Source: Limnanthes douglasii subsp. nivea
Lineage: Eukaryota > Streptophyta > Magnoliopsida > Brassicales > Limnanthaceae
Direction of reading: 5' to 3'
Assembly: GCA_036936605.1 (NCBI GenBank)
Contig: JAUPFV010000002.1
Span: forward strand, 126,464,376-126,528,375
DNA: 64,000 bases
Made by a program: the position numbers and the translations under genes. Of this stretch, positions 1 through 9,321 are shown piece by piece. The notes under the pieces were generated by a model, which saw only the letters and a list, made by a program, of their open reading frames with translations, was not told the DNA's origin and searched no databases. How positions within the stretch are numbered: position 1 is the first letter of the stretch; the number at the start of each line of letters is the position of its first letter.

Positions 1-108
1 TTTTTGGAAACTTGTGTCCCCGGATTTCCGTCCTCCTCACATTGTTGTCAGTGAGAGTGAGTCGTCGGATTCCGAGGAAAGTGATTCCCCCGAAAAATCT
101 CAACAATA
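1..108 (+). CDS. C-terminal end of an opposite-strand ORF of gypsy1 (partial)
   Basis: An open frame enters from the left edge and stops with TAG at 106-108. The last 22 residues are Ser/Glu/Asp rich (ending SDSPEKSQQ). It runs against the direction of gypsy1 and lies between integrase and the expected 3' LTR. That is where Tat-type elements carry an extra antisense ORF. The plus-strand ORF ending at 36778 has the same acidic tail, and is likewise followed by a tandem array and then the integrase end of a minus-strand gypsy element. The function of these proteins is not known to me; they resemble plant transposon-associated proteins only in general composition. Confidence 0.5.
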
Positions 109-345
109 GATAATCATGGACAAAGTATTTTGTGTATAAGACCTTATAAGGCAATTTTTGTTTCTCCTTCGAATTCTATGCGATGAGATGTACTCCTCGG
201 ATTTTTGTGTATGCCCCAACTTGTAACATTTAACCCTGCAATATTTAGTGTGTGGAAATTTATATCGTTGTATTATTTCTAACTATTGTTTATATTAAAG
301 AGGCATAGCGTGTATAATAACATAAGAGTGTAAATAGTTCAAGGC
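109..345. other. Untranslated spacer of gypsy1
   Basis: AT-rich sequence between the opposite-strand ORF and the 51-bp array. I see no gene in it. Confidence 0.5.
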
Positions 346-856
346 ACGACATATTGTGTCTTAAAGAATAATTCGAAGAGATCCAAGTAATAATTCGAAG
401 CATAAATTTTCATAACCCGAATAATAGTTTAAAATAGGGAAACATTCGGGGCACAAGTCATTTTGACCAAAATTATAGCTTAAGTTAAAGAAAAATTCGA
501 GGCACAATTCATTGTGACCCAAATCATATTTTAAGATAAAGAGAAATTCGAGGCACAACTCATTGTGACCCAAATTATAGTTTAAGGCAAAGAAAAATGC
601 GAGGCACAATTCATTGTGACCCAAATCATATTCGAAGATAAAGATAAATTTGGAGCACAACTCATTGTGACCCAAATGATAGTTTAAGGCAAAGAAATAT
701 TCGAGGCATAAATCATTATGACCCAAATGATAGTTTAAGATAAAGAGAAATTCGAGGCACAACTCATTGTGACCCAAATTATAGTTTAAGGTAAAGACAA
801 ATTCGAGGCACAAGTTATTGTGACCTGAAAAATAGTTGAAGGCAAAAAGTACGTCA
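346..856. repeat. 51-bp tandem array in the gypsy1 3' region
   Basis: The motif GAGGCACAA(C/T)TCATTGTGACC recurs with an exact 51-bp period at about 397, 448, 499, 550, 601, 652, 703, 754 and 805, so there are at least nine units. Outer units are more diverged than central ones. Because 51 is divisible by three, a frame stays open across the array on the minus strand and encodes a 17-residue repeat. I read that as a by-product of the period and not as a gene. The array lies between integrase and the antisense ORF. Confidence 0.95.
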
Positions 857-1081
857 TATTAAGCAGCTCATTAGACACCTCGTTAAAACCTTCCTATGCC
901 TCTCATGGTAGGAAAAAGTATGCCCTTACTATATTTGGAACTTTCATGTAAAAAAAGGGATAACTGCTATGCTCTAACTAATTTCTCATTCAAGATACAG
1001 CTTTAAATGTTCAATATTTCATGGAAGACGGAGGTATCGCCCTTCCTTGTCTTTTAGTCGATAAGTTGCCGGTTTTACTTT

Positions 1082-2216
1082 CTAATTGACTTCATAAGGG
1101 CCCTCCCAATTTGGTCCCAATTTGCCAAGACTCTTGTCTTTAGTATACAAAAAGACTTTTTGTAGTACTTTTTCTCCCATATTGAAGTCTCTATTCTTTA
1201 CTTTAGACGCATACCGACTCCGCATAAGAGTTTGATAATGAATGGATGTCAATTGTGCTCGTTGTCTTTTTTCTTCAACCAAATCTAACGCCAACGCTCT
1301 GTTTTGGTCATTCACCTCTGCTGTATACGTTGCCACACAATTTGAAGGGAAAAAAATCTCTGGGGCAACAATGGCATCCATGCCACATACTAAGGCAAAT
1401 GGGGATACAGCCGTGGCTGTTCGTGGAGTTGTCATGTAAGCCCACAATACTTCTTGTAAGTAATCAAGCCATTTTCCTGCCTTTCCTTCCAAGTTCTTTT
1501 TCAAACCATCCAGAATTGTGCGATTGGTCACTTCCACTTGCCCATTATCTTGAGGATGAAATGGGGCAGAAAAACATTATCGTATGCCCTTAGAGAGGCA
1601 AAAAAAATTTAAACTCCTTGTTATCAAACTGAGGCCCGTTATCCGTTGTGACTTGCAATGGCACGCCAAAACGACAAAAAATGTTTGACACCACAAATTT
1701 GATCACATCTTTGGCCTTTGTCCCAGCCAAGGGTTCTGCTTCTACCTACTTAGAGAAATAATCCACTGCGACAATTATAGTTTGCCTGCCACCGGACGGC
1801 ATCGGTAAAGGCCCAACTAAATCGATGTCCCACCTATCGAATGTGACTGCTTCCGAAATACTTTCCAATAATACCCCTGGCTTATGGATCACATTGGCAT
1901 AGCGCTGACAAGTGTCACATCGTTTTACCGAATCTTTTGCATCTGAAGCAACAGTCGGCCAATAATAACCATCCAGAAACACCCGACGAATTAATGCCTT
2001 ATACCAACAATGAGCAGAATCTTCCCCATCGTGTAATTAGGATAGGATAATTAGTAACTCATCCTTGCTCAGACACCTTAGTAATGGTCAACTCAAAGAT
2101 TTCTTATACAGCACGTCTCCCAGCATGATATACCCATGAGATTTGAACCTCATTTTTTTAGCCTCGTACTTTTGGACAGGCAAAGTATCATTTTCTAGGA
2201 AGGCAATAATGGCTGA
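1082..2216 (-). pseudogene. gypsy1 integrase (broken)
   Basis: The integrase joins new element DNA to the host chromosome. The order on the minus strand is an H2C2 zinc-binding end (CDTCQRYA near 1920), the start of the catalytic core (WDIDLVGPLP near 1825), a DNGPQF-like segment near 1640, and a C-terminal part at 1537-1082 with a GPNWEGPYEV-type end. The frame is interrupted just after VDYFSK, where the usual TGG (Trp) codon reads TAG near 1746. It is broken again by a frameshift near 1590. All parts are recognisable, so the damage looks recent. Confidence 0.85.
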
Positions 2217-2219
2217 TCC

Positions 2220-2699
2220 CTAATCGTATGTGATCACACTGCTCTCCTCGTCAACGTTCATCGTGTACTCCGTGCCAATGGTAATCGAGGGACGTTCCTG
2301 AATAAAAACCCATGGGTATCCCTCCGCTCGCGAGGCTGAGACCAAAGAATCTGGGACAACATTTGCCTCCCTCCGAACATGTTCATACTTAACTTCCTCA
2401 AACTCAGATACTAAACCCTTTAATGCTTTCAAATACTGTATCAGCTTATCTTTTCTGGCCTTGGACTCTCCCAAAGCTTGGTTTATTACTAACTGTGAAT
2501 CGCTGATTAATTTAACCTTTTTAGCCCCACATATCCGAGCTAAACGCAAACCCGCTAATGCAGCTTCATATTCCGCCTTATTGTTAGTGGCTTTAAAACC
2601 GAACCGAATAGCATGAAGCATAGCTATCCCTTCTGGAGAAACCAATTGGACACCCGCCCCACTTCCAGAAATGTTCGACCCCCCATCTGTCCATACCAA
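2220..2699 (-). CDS. gypsy1 second RNase H domain (archaeal-type)
   Basis: This 159-residue open frame carries the four acidic or polar landmarks of an RNase H: TDGGSN at the start, NNKAEYEA (Glu), LISDSQLV (Asp), and RREANVVPD near the end. It follows the usual gypsy RNase H (2734-3310), so the element has two. A second, archaeal-type RNase H in this position is known for the plant Tat lineage. Activity cannot be judged from sequence, but no catalytic position is obviously lost. Confidence 0.85.
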   Translation of the reverse strand: MVWTDGGSNISGSGAGVQLVSPEGIAMLHAIRFGFKATNNKAEYEAALAGLRLARICGAKKVKLISDSQLVINQALGESKARKDKLIQYLKALKGLVSEFEEVKYEHVRREANVVPDSLVSASRAEGYPWVFIQERPSITIGTEYTMNVDEESSVITYD

Positions 2700-2733
2700 C
2701 TATTCTGTTTTATCAAAATGTTCAACGACCTCT

Positions 2734-3310
2734 TCATCCTCTCTCTCCGAATGGAATTCGACCAAAAAAATCGGCTAAAACTTGGGATTTTATCGTCGTT
2801 CGAGGTACAAATGCTATGTCGAAATCTCCTAGTTCTACCGACCATTTAGTCATCCTCCCAGATATATCAGGCCTCTGTAACAAACCATTTAGGGGAAAAG
2901 TTATCTGAACGATTATAGGATGTGCCTGGAAGTAAGGTCTCATCTTTCGAGCAACCGTTACCAAAGCCAACGCTACCTTCTCCAACTTAAGATATCGCTT
3001 CTCCGCATCCAGCAAACTTTTACTGACATAATATATAGGTTTTAGAAGAGATTCCTCTTCGCGAAGTAGAATAACATTAACCGCACAATCAGACACTGCT
3101 ACATAGAAAATTAATCTCTCCCTTACCAATGGTTTAGACAACACTTCAGGGGACATCAAATATTCTTGGATTCGGCAAAAAGCAGCTGAACATTCGTCGG
3201 TCCAATTAAGCTGTTTCGCATTTCGCAATACCTTGAAGAAGGGTGCACATTTATCCGAAGACCGAGAAATAAATCGATTCAGAGCGGCCAATCTCCCTGT
3301 CAGAACTTGG
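2734..3310 (-). CDS. gypsy1 RNase H (retroelement type) and connection
   Basis: The frame begins with the short connection after reverse transcriptase (LTGRLAALNRFISRS) and continues into the standard gypsy RNase H (LNWTDECSAAF, YYVSKSLLDAEKRY, LEKVALALV), which removes the RNA template during copying. It lies in a different frame from the reverse transcriptase upstream, so there is a frameshift near 3300-3310. The usual acidic segment reads FYVAVSDCAVNVILL, which is diverged from the common form. Confidence 0.8.
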
Positions 3311-4136
3311 ACTTCTTTGATATTCCGGGGGGAGTCATGGTGACTAAAGCTTTTATTTGTTCTGGATCGGCTTCGATGCCTTTTTCGCTGATCATGTAGC
3401 CAAGAAATTTGCCCGACCTCACCCCGAAAATACACTTGTCCGGATTGAGCTTCAAGTCGACGTTGCTTAAATTGTTAAAAGTCTCCTCTAGGTCGGAAAA
3501 ATGATCTTCGTCCCAGGAACTTTTGACTATCATATCGTCGATATAGACTTCCACGTTCCATCCCATCTGTCCCTCAAAGGTTTTATTGACCAAGCGCTGA
3601 TAAGTTGCCCCTGTATTCTTTAAGCCAAACGGCATAACCTTGTAGCAATATAACCCTCTCCCGGTAATAAAAGAAGTGTTTTCTCCATCTTTAGCATCTA
3701 ATCGGATTTGGTTGTACCCTGAGTAGGCATCCATGAAAGACAACAGTCGGTTACCCGAGGTCGAATCTACTAACTGAAAAATGCGGGGCACTGGAAATGG
3801 GTCTTTGGGACAAGCTCTGTTTAAATCTGTGAAGTCAACGCACATTCTCCACTTGTCATTCTTCTTTCGTACCAACACTGGATTCGATGCCCATACGGGA
3901 TAATGTGACTCCCGAATGTGGCCTATGCTTAGTAGCCTCTCTACTTCCAAAAGAATAGCGGAAGCCTTTTCCGGAGAGACAGGTCTCCTCTTCTGGAAAA
4001 TATGTCGAACATCAAGTTGTACCGCAAGTTTATGACATATAACCTCCGATGGTACTCCAGTGACATCCTGTGCACACCAAGCAAACATATCGAGTTTGTT
4101 AGATAAAAACGCAATTAACCTTTCTCTAAACTCCAA
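3300..4136 (-). CDS. gypsy1 reverse transcriptase
   Basis: This 278-residue frame contains a typical Ty3/gypsy reverse transcriptase: the template-grip region RMCVDFTDLNRACPKDPFP, the SFMDAYSGYNQI motif, the FITGRGLYCYKVMPFGLKN block, and the catalytic YIDDMIVKS motif with both aspartates kept. It ends near 3300, where the frame shifts into the connection and RNase H. It is the best preserved polymerase among the LTR elements of this window. Confidence 0.92.
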   Translation of the reverse strand: MEFRERLIAFLSNKLDMFAWCAQDVTGVPSEVICHKLAVQLDVRHIFQKRRPVSPEKASAILLEVERLLSIGHIRESHYPVWASNPVLVRKKNDKWRMCVDFTDLNRACPKDPFPVPRIFQLVDSTSGNRLLSFMDAYSGYNQIRLDAKDGENTSFITGRGLYCYKVMPFGLKNTGATYQRLVNKTFEGQMGWNVEVYIDDMIVKSSWDEDHFSDLEETFNNLSNVDLKLNPDKCIFGVRSGKFLGYMISEKGIEADPEQIKALVTMTPPGISKKSKF

Positions 4137-4325
4137 AGAAAGTTTTACTCCGATCTTCAGAGATTTTCCACTCGCAAATTCATGCGTCTCGGAATCTTCT
4201 TCCGAGACCAGAAACCCGGGGGTCTCCCTCCGATCATCACATGGGATGACTTCGGAGGAAGGCCCCTTTAATTACTATGCTTTATCTGACACTTCTCCCC
4301 GAACTCCCTTCGAGGATAGAGCTAT

Positions 4326-5054
4326 CTAGTAACATTCGCGGGCCATTTTCTGGCTACTTCTGATTTTCCTGACATTGTTCCCAACTACATACTTTAGACA
4401 TTGATGCACCGTCGAAATTACGCCATGCATCCGAGACAACCAAGAGCGACCCAGGATAGCGTTATACGAAGTTGGCGCGTCAACGACAATAAAAAAAACT
4501 TCCACCTCTTTCTTGAATGGCCCACGGCCCAACTCAACCACATACTGAAACTCTCCAACCACCACTGCTGTAGCGCCGATGAAGCCCACTATGGTCCTCC
4601 CGGAACATCTTATAACTGGTGGGTCAGAAATTCTCCCGTAAGTGCTCATAAACAAGATATTCGCTGAGCTTCCTGTTTCGATAAGTATCTTCTGAACTTG
4701 ATCCCCAGCGATGCCCGCGACAATCACCACCGCATCCATATACGGGCCCGCAACATTTCGCATATCATCGTCGTCAAAATAAATGATGAGGGAGGGTAAT
4801 CGGTGCATTTGTGCTGACACCCCCGCTTCGATCTGGGTAGTTAGGTTGACCATGTGCCTCTTTCGCGAGCTATTGGAATTTCCCGCAATAGTATCTCCTC
4901 TAAAGATTTCCAGTGAAACAAAGAAAGCACAGAGGCTATTCACCCTCCCCCTCGGAATAACCTCTTCCACCATATTCACATTATTCCTCCCCTCCTTGGG
5001 ATCCAAATATTCTTGTTCAATGTCAAAGTCGTCAACCTCTTCGGAAATTACCAT
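4326..5054 (-). CDS. gypsy1 aspartic protease region, catalytic Asp replaced
   Basis: This 242-residue frame matches the retropepsin region of plant gypsy elements: the active-site strand KILIETGSSANILF, then the flap and the later hydrophobic strands, ending SYNAILGRSWLSRMHGV, a conserved closing block. The usual catalytic D-T-G reads E-T-G here. That change should weaken or abolish polyprotein cleavage, so the element may no longer process its own products. Reverse transcriptase follows about 190 bp downstream. Confidence 0.85.
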   Translation of the reverse strand: MVISEEVDDFDIEQEYLDPKEGRNNVNMVEEVIPRGRVNSLCAFFVSLEIFRGDTIAGNSNSSRKRHMVNLTTQIEAGVSAQMHRLPSLIIYFDDDDMRNVAGPYMDAVVIVAGIAGDQVQKILIETGSSANILFMSTYGRISDPPVIRCSGRTIVGFIGATAVVVGEFQYVVELGRGPFKKEVEVFFIVVDAPTSYNAILGRSWLSRMHGVISTVHQCLKYVVGNNVRKIRSSQKMARECY

Positions 5055-5119
5055 GCTGTGTCAGTGTTCTTTGGGATATCTTTCACCACAGCGTTCTTCT
5101 GAGAGTAATTTTTGATAAA

Positions 5120-5362
5120 CTATAACAACATTCCATTCTCGATCAAAGCTTCCACTTCTTTTTTCAGAGCTATGCAGTCCTTGGTATCGTGCCTAATATC
5201 CTCGTGATACTTACAATACTTATTAATGCTTTTACTTTCCCTCGGAGTCTGTATATGGAAAGGTTTCCTGAATGGTACTGTAGATCTCGCCTTGTCAAAT
5301 ATAGCGGCGACATTTTCCGTCAACTCCGCAACATAGTCTGGACGAACCCACTTGTTCGACAT
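5120..5362 (-). CDS. gypsy1 gag C-terminal part with zinc-finger-like motif
   Basis: This 80-residue frame ends the gag region. It contains CKYHEDIRHDTKDC, the C-H-H-C style knuckle of Tat-type gag proteins, which binds RNA, followed by a helical stretch (ALKKEVEALIENG). It is separated from the main gag frame by stops or a frameshift between 5362 and 5453. The matching segment in gypsy2 lies near 57580-57650. Confidence 0.75.
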   Translation of the reverse strand: MSNKWVRPDYVAELTENVAAIFDKARSTVPFRKPFHIQTPRESKSINKYCKYHEDIRHDTKDCIALKKEVEALIENGMLL

Positions 5363-5452
5363 GGGTCTGGTTCCTTGATTGTAATTTTGCTGGTTGCCAT
5401 AGTACTATGGGCTTGTTTTCTGTCTCGGCGGATATTGACCCTTACTTTTGGC

Positions 5453-6199
5453 CTAAACATTGGCACGGGGCCCTTGGCTACTCGGCTCAGACCTTTGAAA
5501 TTGATTCTGATCCAACTGATCCACGGATCCTTTCTCTGATGCTTGAGTCTCTTCCACCAGAATTCTCTTCTCGACCTGATCCGACAATGCTCCGAAGGTC
5601 ATTGCCTGACTCTCCGCCATCGTATCCTTCAACAATCCGGGGAGTAGACCCATCCTGAAAGCTACAAGTGCCACTGAATCTTTACAATACTCCATGCCCG
5701 TTTTTGTTTTGTTAATATGATTGGTGTAATTCTTCAAGCTCTCCCCAACCTTTTGCCTGCAATAGATTATCGTGTCTCCGTTAGCTCTGAACTTTTTGCT
5801 CCCCACAAATTGTTGTCTGAAGATATTCCAGAACATGTAAAAATTCTTTATCGAGCCCTGCGGAAGCCTATTATACCATTTGGAAGCTACCCCCTTGAAG
5901 GTCTGAGAAAACTCTCTGCACAACAACTTATCATCGTCGCCGAAATTAATCATGAAGTTTTTGAATTGTTCGATGTGATTATCCGCGTCTTGTGTCCAAT
6001 CGAACTTCTCTAACTTCGAGATATCGAAATGCTTTGGGAGGTTTCCCACCAAAATATCCGTGGACATAGGAAAAGCTCTCCAATTATGACCAGTACGATA
6101 ACCGTTGGATCTTAAATTGTCATTGTTTGGAAAGTACAACCCCTCCTCGGATGGCAGAGTATATTTGAAATTTTCCAATCGAAATGCTTTGATAGTCAT
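5453..6199 (-). CDS. gypsy1 gag (capsid-like)
   Basis: This 248-residue frame contains a Retrotrans_gag-type capsid core: KWYNRLPQGSIKNF, then a FRQQF helix and the GESLKNY block. It packages element RNA. A further 5' piece of gag lies in another frame at 6120-6320, so the N-terminus is frameshifted. The gypsy2 gag near 56740-57222 is clearly related (for example MGLLPGLLKD here and IGLLPQIWKD there). Confidence 0.85.
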   Translation of the reverse strand: MTIKAFRLENFKYTLPSEEGLYFPNNDNLRSNGYRTGHNWRAFPMSTDILVGNLPKHFDISKLEKFDWTQDADNHIEQFKNFMINFGDDDKLLCREFSQTFKGVASKWYNRLPQGSIKNFYMFWNIFRQQFVGSKKFRANGDTIIYCRQKVGESLKNYTNHINKTKTGMEYCKDSVALVAFRMGLLPGLLKDTMAESQAMTFGALSDQVEKRILVEETQASEKGSVDQLDQNQFQRSEPSSQGPRANV

Positions 6200-6308
6200 C
6201 GCCCACTAGGTTCTCCTCGCAATTGTTGACAAAATCGTCCCCTTGCTCTTCCATAGTTTTCCTCTGAACTATTTCCAGGAAGCGATTGTCGTCAGAACAA
6301 TCTTCGCT

Positions 6309-6326
6309 TCCCACAGACGGCGCCAC
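6309..6326 (-). promoter_or_regulatory. gypsy1 primer-binding site
   Basis: Directly inside the CA end of the 5' LTR, the minus strand reads GTGGCGCCGTCTGTGGGA. gypsy2 has the related TAGCTCCGTCTGTGGGAAG at the same place (55887-55905). This is where the tRNA primer for minus-strand synthesis pairs. I do not assign the tRNA. Confidence 0.75.
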
Positions 6327-6930
6327 TGAAAAGTTTAAAGAATATCCGAGGGTGATTTTGTGATACGAGAATCTCTTAGTGTTAATATAGGTTGAATTAC
6401 TTTGTTTAGGAGCTGTTTAGAGAGAGAAAGTGGGAGCTTAGTACAATTGCGGGCCTCACACGCTTTAATTCCCATTTATTACATTTTTGGTCCCTACATC
6501 TTATCTTCTTCTTATTCTAGCTACTTCTTTGATAGTTTATACAATTTTCCCCACACACAATCTCCTCTTTACATTTTCCTCCTATCATACTTCTTCTTCA
6601 CAATTTTCTCCTATCATACTTTTTCTTTACAATTTTCTCCTATCATACTTCTTCTTTACAATTTTCTCCTTGTCGTTTATTCTTCATTATCACTGTCAAT
6701 GTTCGTATGCTAGTAATTTTAGAGAGAGAAAAAATGAGTAGAATGAAAAAAAGATAAAACTAATAATGAGGTAATGATTTATTAATGATTCACCCTTTTT
6801 CCAAGTAAGATTGTCCTTTATACAAGAGGTGAGTCATAATTTACACATTTACCCATCTTTATACGGTATTTTCACCTTACTACTTTACTGATTATAAACA
6901 TACACCTTAGTTATTACACTTGACCCCCTT
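6327..6930 (-). repeat. gypsy1 5' LTR, outer end missing
   Basis: The inner end (TG on the plus strand at 6327-6328, hence CA on the element strand) adjoins the primer-binding site. The outer part is closely similar to the gypsy2 5' LTR from about 55610 onward, including TTATGACTCACCTCTTGTA and the GGGGGTCAA segment. About 105 bp of the outer end, including the terminal TG, is missing. The LTR stops at 6930 where IPT sequence begins. The inner 300 bp differ from gypsy2 and contain a 29-bp tandem array. Confidence 0.85.
6574..6675. repeat. 29-bp tandem array in the gypsy1 LTR
   Basis: The unit ATTTTCTCCTATCATACTTC starts at about 6574, 6604, 6633 and 6662, giving 29-30 bp spacing and nearly four copies. 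It lies in the inner part of the LTR and is absent from gypsy2. Confidence 0.9.
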
Positions 6931-7984
6931 AATGGTTGAACGGTTTGACCCGGAAGCAGACGTTTTTACAGATCATGGTTCCATATGCTCCAACGTGAGA
7001 TACGACTCTTGTTTTCTCTGGGTGGATGTTGCACTGCCCGTTCTATTCGATTGCTTGAGGAAACGGGTTGACGAGATGCTTGATGCTGGTCTTTTCGAAG
7101 AGCTGGAACAGTATTTGGGGTCCGACAAGTCAACAGGTCATCCCGCAATAGCAAAAACAGTCGGTGTGCGCGAATTCGAGTCGTATTTTCGTAAACAGAA
7201 AATGAGAGCTAAGGGGAACCGAGAGGAACGGGTACGAGATGAAGATTACCAGCGAGCAGTAAGAGAGATGAAAGAGAACTCGTGTCAGCTGGTGAAAAGA
7301 CAGGTTGGTAAAATTTTCCGGCTGAGAGCGACATCGATTAGATGCAACGGCAGCGGTCATAGAAAAGCTAACTACGTCGAGCAATGCTGAAGGGTGGACA
7401 GACATTTGGAATAGAGACATGATTGAACCAAGTCTTGAGATTTTTTTTTTCTTAAACAAACATTCATTTTATTACTAAAATGAAAGTATTACAGAAAGGA
7501 GGACTAAATTGAAGAAAAGATACAAAATAGGGACTAAAAGCCCTAAATTGAAACCCTAAATCAGAAATTCTTATCTTCTTGAACCTATCTCCATCTCTTC
7601 TTCTCGCCTTCTCTGTACGAAACCCCACTCGACTGAAATTGGTGCTTCTCCTTCCCTTCACCACCCTACCGAAACCGTAATCGGCTGGCCTTAGACCCAA
7701 TACCGAAATATCCTCGTACCGTTTGCCAACAATGTTCATTTCCCAGAGTTTACCAAAACCGTAATCTGCGATTCAACAGCTATGGCGCCGGCGAAGATGA
7801 AGGTAATGTAGACGGAGTTACGTTTCATCAAAATTTTGTAGGAAGCTTCATAGAAGCCTCGCGGGATTCGTACTATGATTATTTAATACTAACGATAGAC
7901 CTTCCACAGACGAGCAAACCTGGTGGCACAGCTCTGAAAGATGCCAATTTGCTAAGTGAGATCGACACTTAGCTTTTTTTTCAC

Positions 7985-8326
7985 CTAACTATCTTTATCA
8001 TTATCTGATAAAGATTTGTTATATATTCTCTTTCTAGTAAGTAGAGAGTTGATTGAAAGCTTTTTTACACTTTTGCTTCGAGAGTTGATTGAAAGCCTTT
8101 TTACACTTTTGCTTCGATTTGCTGATTTGATTTTCTTACTGATAATTGTGTTGAAATTGTTAGCAGGAGAAGTAGCATGTGGAGAAACGTTGCAGCTTCC
8201 TATATTATCACGATTTGGTGATAGAGAAGTGTCTTCACTATGATTCTCAAGACTCATTTGATAATCTTGTTTTATCCTTTGGAGAGCACCTATAAGCTCA
8301 GGCTCACTTTTTGAAGAAGCATCCAT
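7985..8326 (-). pseudogene. LINE ORF1 C-terminal part with a 12-residue repeat
   Basis: A 113-residue frame, rich in Ser, Lys and Asn, without a recognisable domain. A 36-bp unit is duplicated in tandem near 8046-8118 and encodes SKSVKRLSINSR then SKSVKKLSINSL. Low-complexity basic tails are common after the zinc knuckle in plant LINE ORF1 proteins, and its position supports that reading. Confidence 0.5.
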
Positions 8327-8434
8327 GCTCTAAAGATCATTCCTGCCACATGTATTTGATTCATCAGAAGCTTTATCTTTATTTGTTATAATCGATTTCA
8401 GTTTTCGTCTGTAAACTTTGCTGAATGTCTGTAT

Positions 8435-9321
8435 TTAGGTCGTTTTAGGAACTTGAGTGCTTGTAAAAGTTTCTTGATTGGATACTATGGGATCTTGATT
8501 ATTAATAATATTCTCCTTTGTTTTTCCTTCAATTGTTTCATTTTCCTTAGTTTTCATGTCATTCTTTCTACATTCAATTGAGCTATGACCCAAGTGATAG
8601 TAGTTATAGCAATATGAAGGCACATTTATGTAACTGACACCAACCCAACTTCCATCGTTTTCACCGAACCCCACCCACAACTTCCTTTTAAGATTAGTAG
8701 AGATATCTAGTTCAACATGAGCATAGCAGGCATTCTTGTTGGCCCGAAACTTATCTGGAACAATTATTTTGTAGACAGTACCTAAAGAAGATGCAAGATC
8801 CGTGATAACAGATGAGTTATACAAGTATTCAGGAAGGTTTTCAAGTCTGACCCAAACCAAAACTCTTGAGTTTTCGATATTCTTGTTGAAGTCAGGAGTC
8901 CATCTATTTAGTCGCGTGATTTTATCGCCTACGTTCCAAACGTTTTTTTACTAGAGACTACTAACGTCCTCTTTGAGGCAGAATTCCAATAATATATGGC
9001 GAGAGTCTAAGGTTGAGTACGTATAAGAGCCCTTGAATTTGAATCCTTGAAGGAATAACTCTAATGACGACTTCTTAGGAATTCCATTACTGAACTTACC
9101 TATTATGGTAGTTCTTGAATTTTTTGTAAGAAGATCCTTAGTTTCCTTAGAGTTCTGTATGATATTATGATCCTCTTTTATTCGAACGAACTCCGGATGG
9201 TTTCTTTTTGCTCCGATTTGGGTTTAACGATATCTACATAGGATTTCTTTGGCAGGTCTTGTTTGTTTTTATCAGCGTTGGGAAGCAGAGGAGGGAACTG
9301 GTCATTTAGAGTTTCCGTCAT
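8435..9321 (-). pseudogene. LINE ORF1: DUF4283 and zinc-knuckle protein (broken)
   Basis: The start at 9321 (MTETLNDQFPPLLP, then KKSYVDIVKP) is typical of plant LINE ORF1 proteins. A DUF4283 core follows in shifted frames (RHILLEF near 8990, RWTPDFN near 8890, RVLVWVRLENLPEYLYN near 8840). Then comes a knuckle-like CYNYYHLGHSSIEC near 8590, where the second Cys is Tyr. The protein binds element RNA during retrotransposition. Several stops and a frameshift break it. Confidence 0.75.

Larger units (their letters stand above)
1..6930 (-). mobile_element. gypsy1: Ty3/gypsy element of the Tat type, 3' end outside the window
   Basis: This element reads on the minus strand. In its own order it has a truncated 5' LTR (6930-6327), a primer-binding site, gag, protease, reverse transcriptase, RNase H, a second RNase H, integrase, a 3' untranslated zone with 51-bp tandem repeats, and the end of an ORF on the opposite strand. 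The second RNase H and the opposite-strand ORF between integrase and 3' LTR are known traits of the plant Tat lineage (Ogre, Retand, Grande), so I place it there. The 3' LTR must lie left of base 1. Each gene carries a few frameshifts or stops, so the element is probably not autonomous now, but it is far better preserved than gypsy2. Confidence 0.9.

Noticed and set aside
361..813. A 150-residue open frame with a 17-residue repeat on the minus strand
   Set aside because: It is wholly the product of a 51-bp tandem array in an untranslated zone; the period is divisible by three, so the frame stays open without selection.
6120..6326. A start of gag at the primer-binding site
   Set aside because: The first codon would be GTG within the primer-binding site. 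The frame is real gag sequence but this start is not credible.
6931..7390. A 156-residue open frame that could be taken for a short IPT
   Set aside because: It lacks the nucleotide-binding loop and first 168 codons, and a 14-nt deletion ruins the C-terminus. It is a pseudogene.
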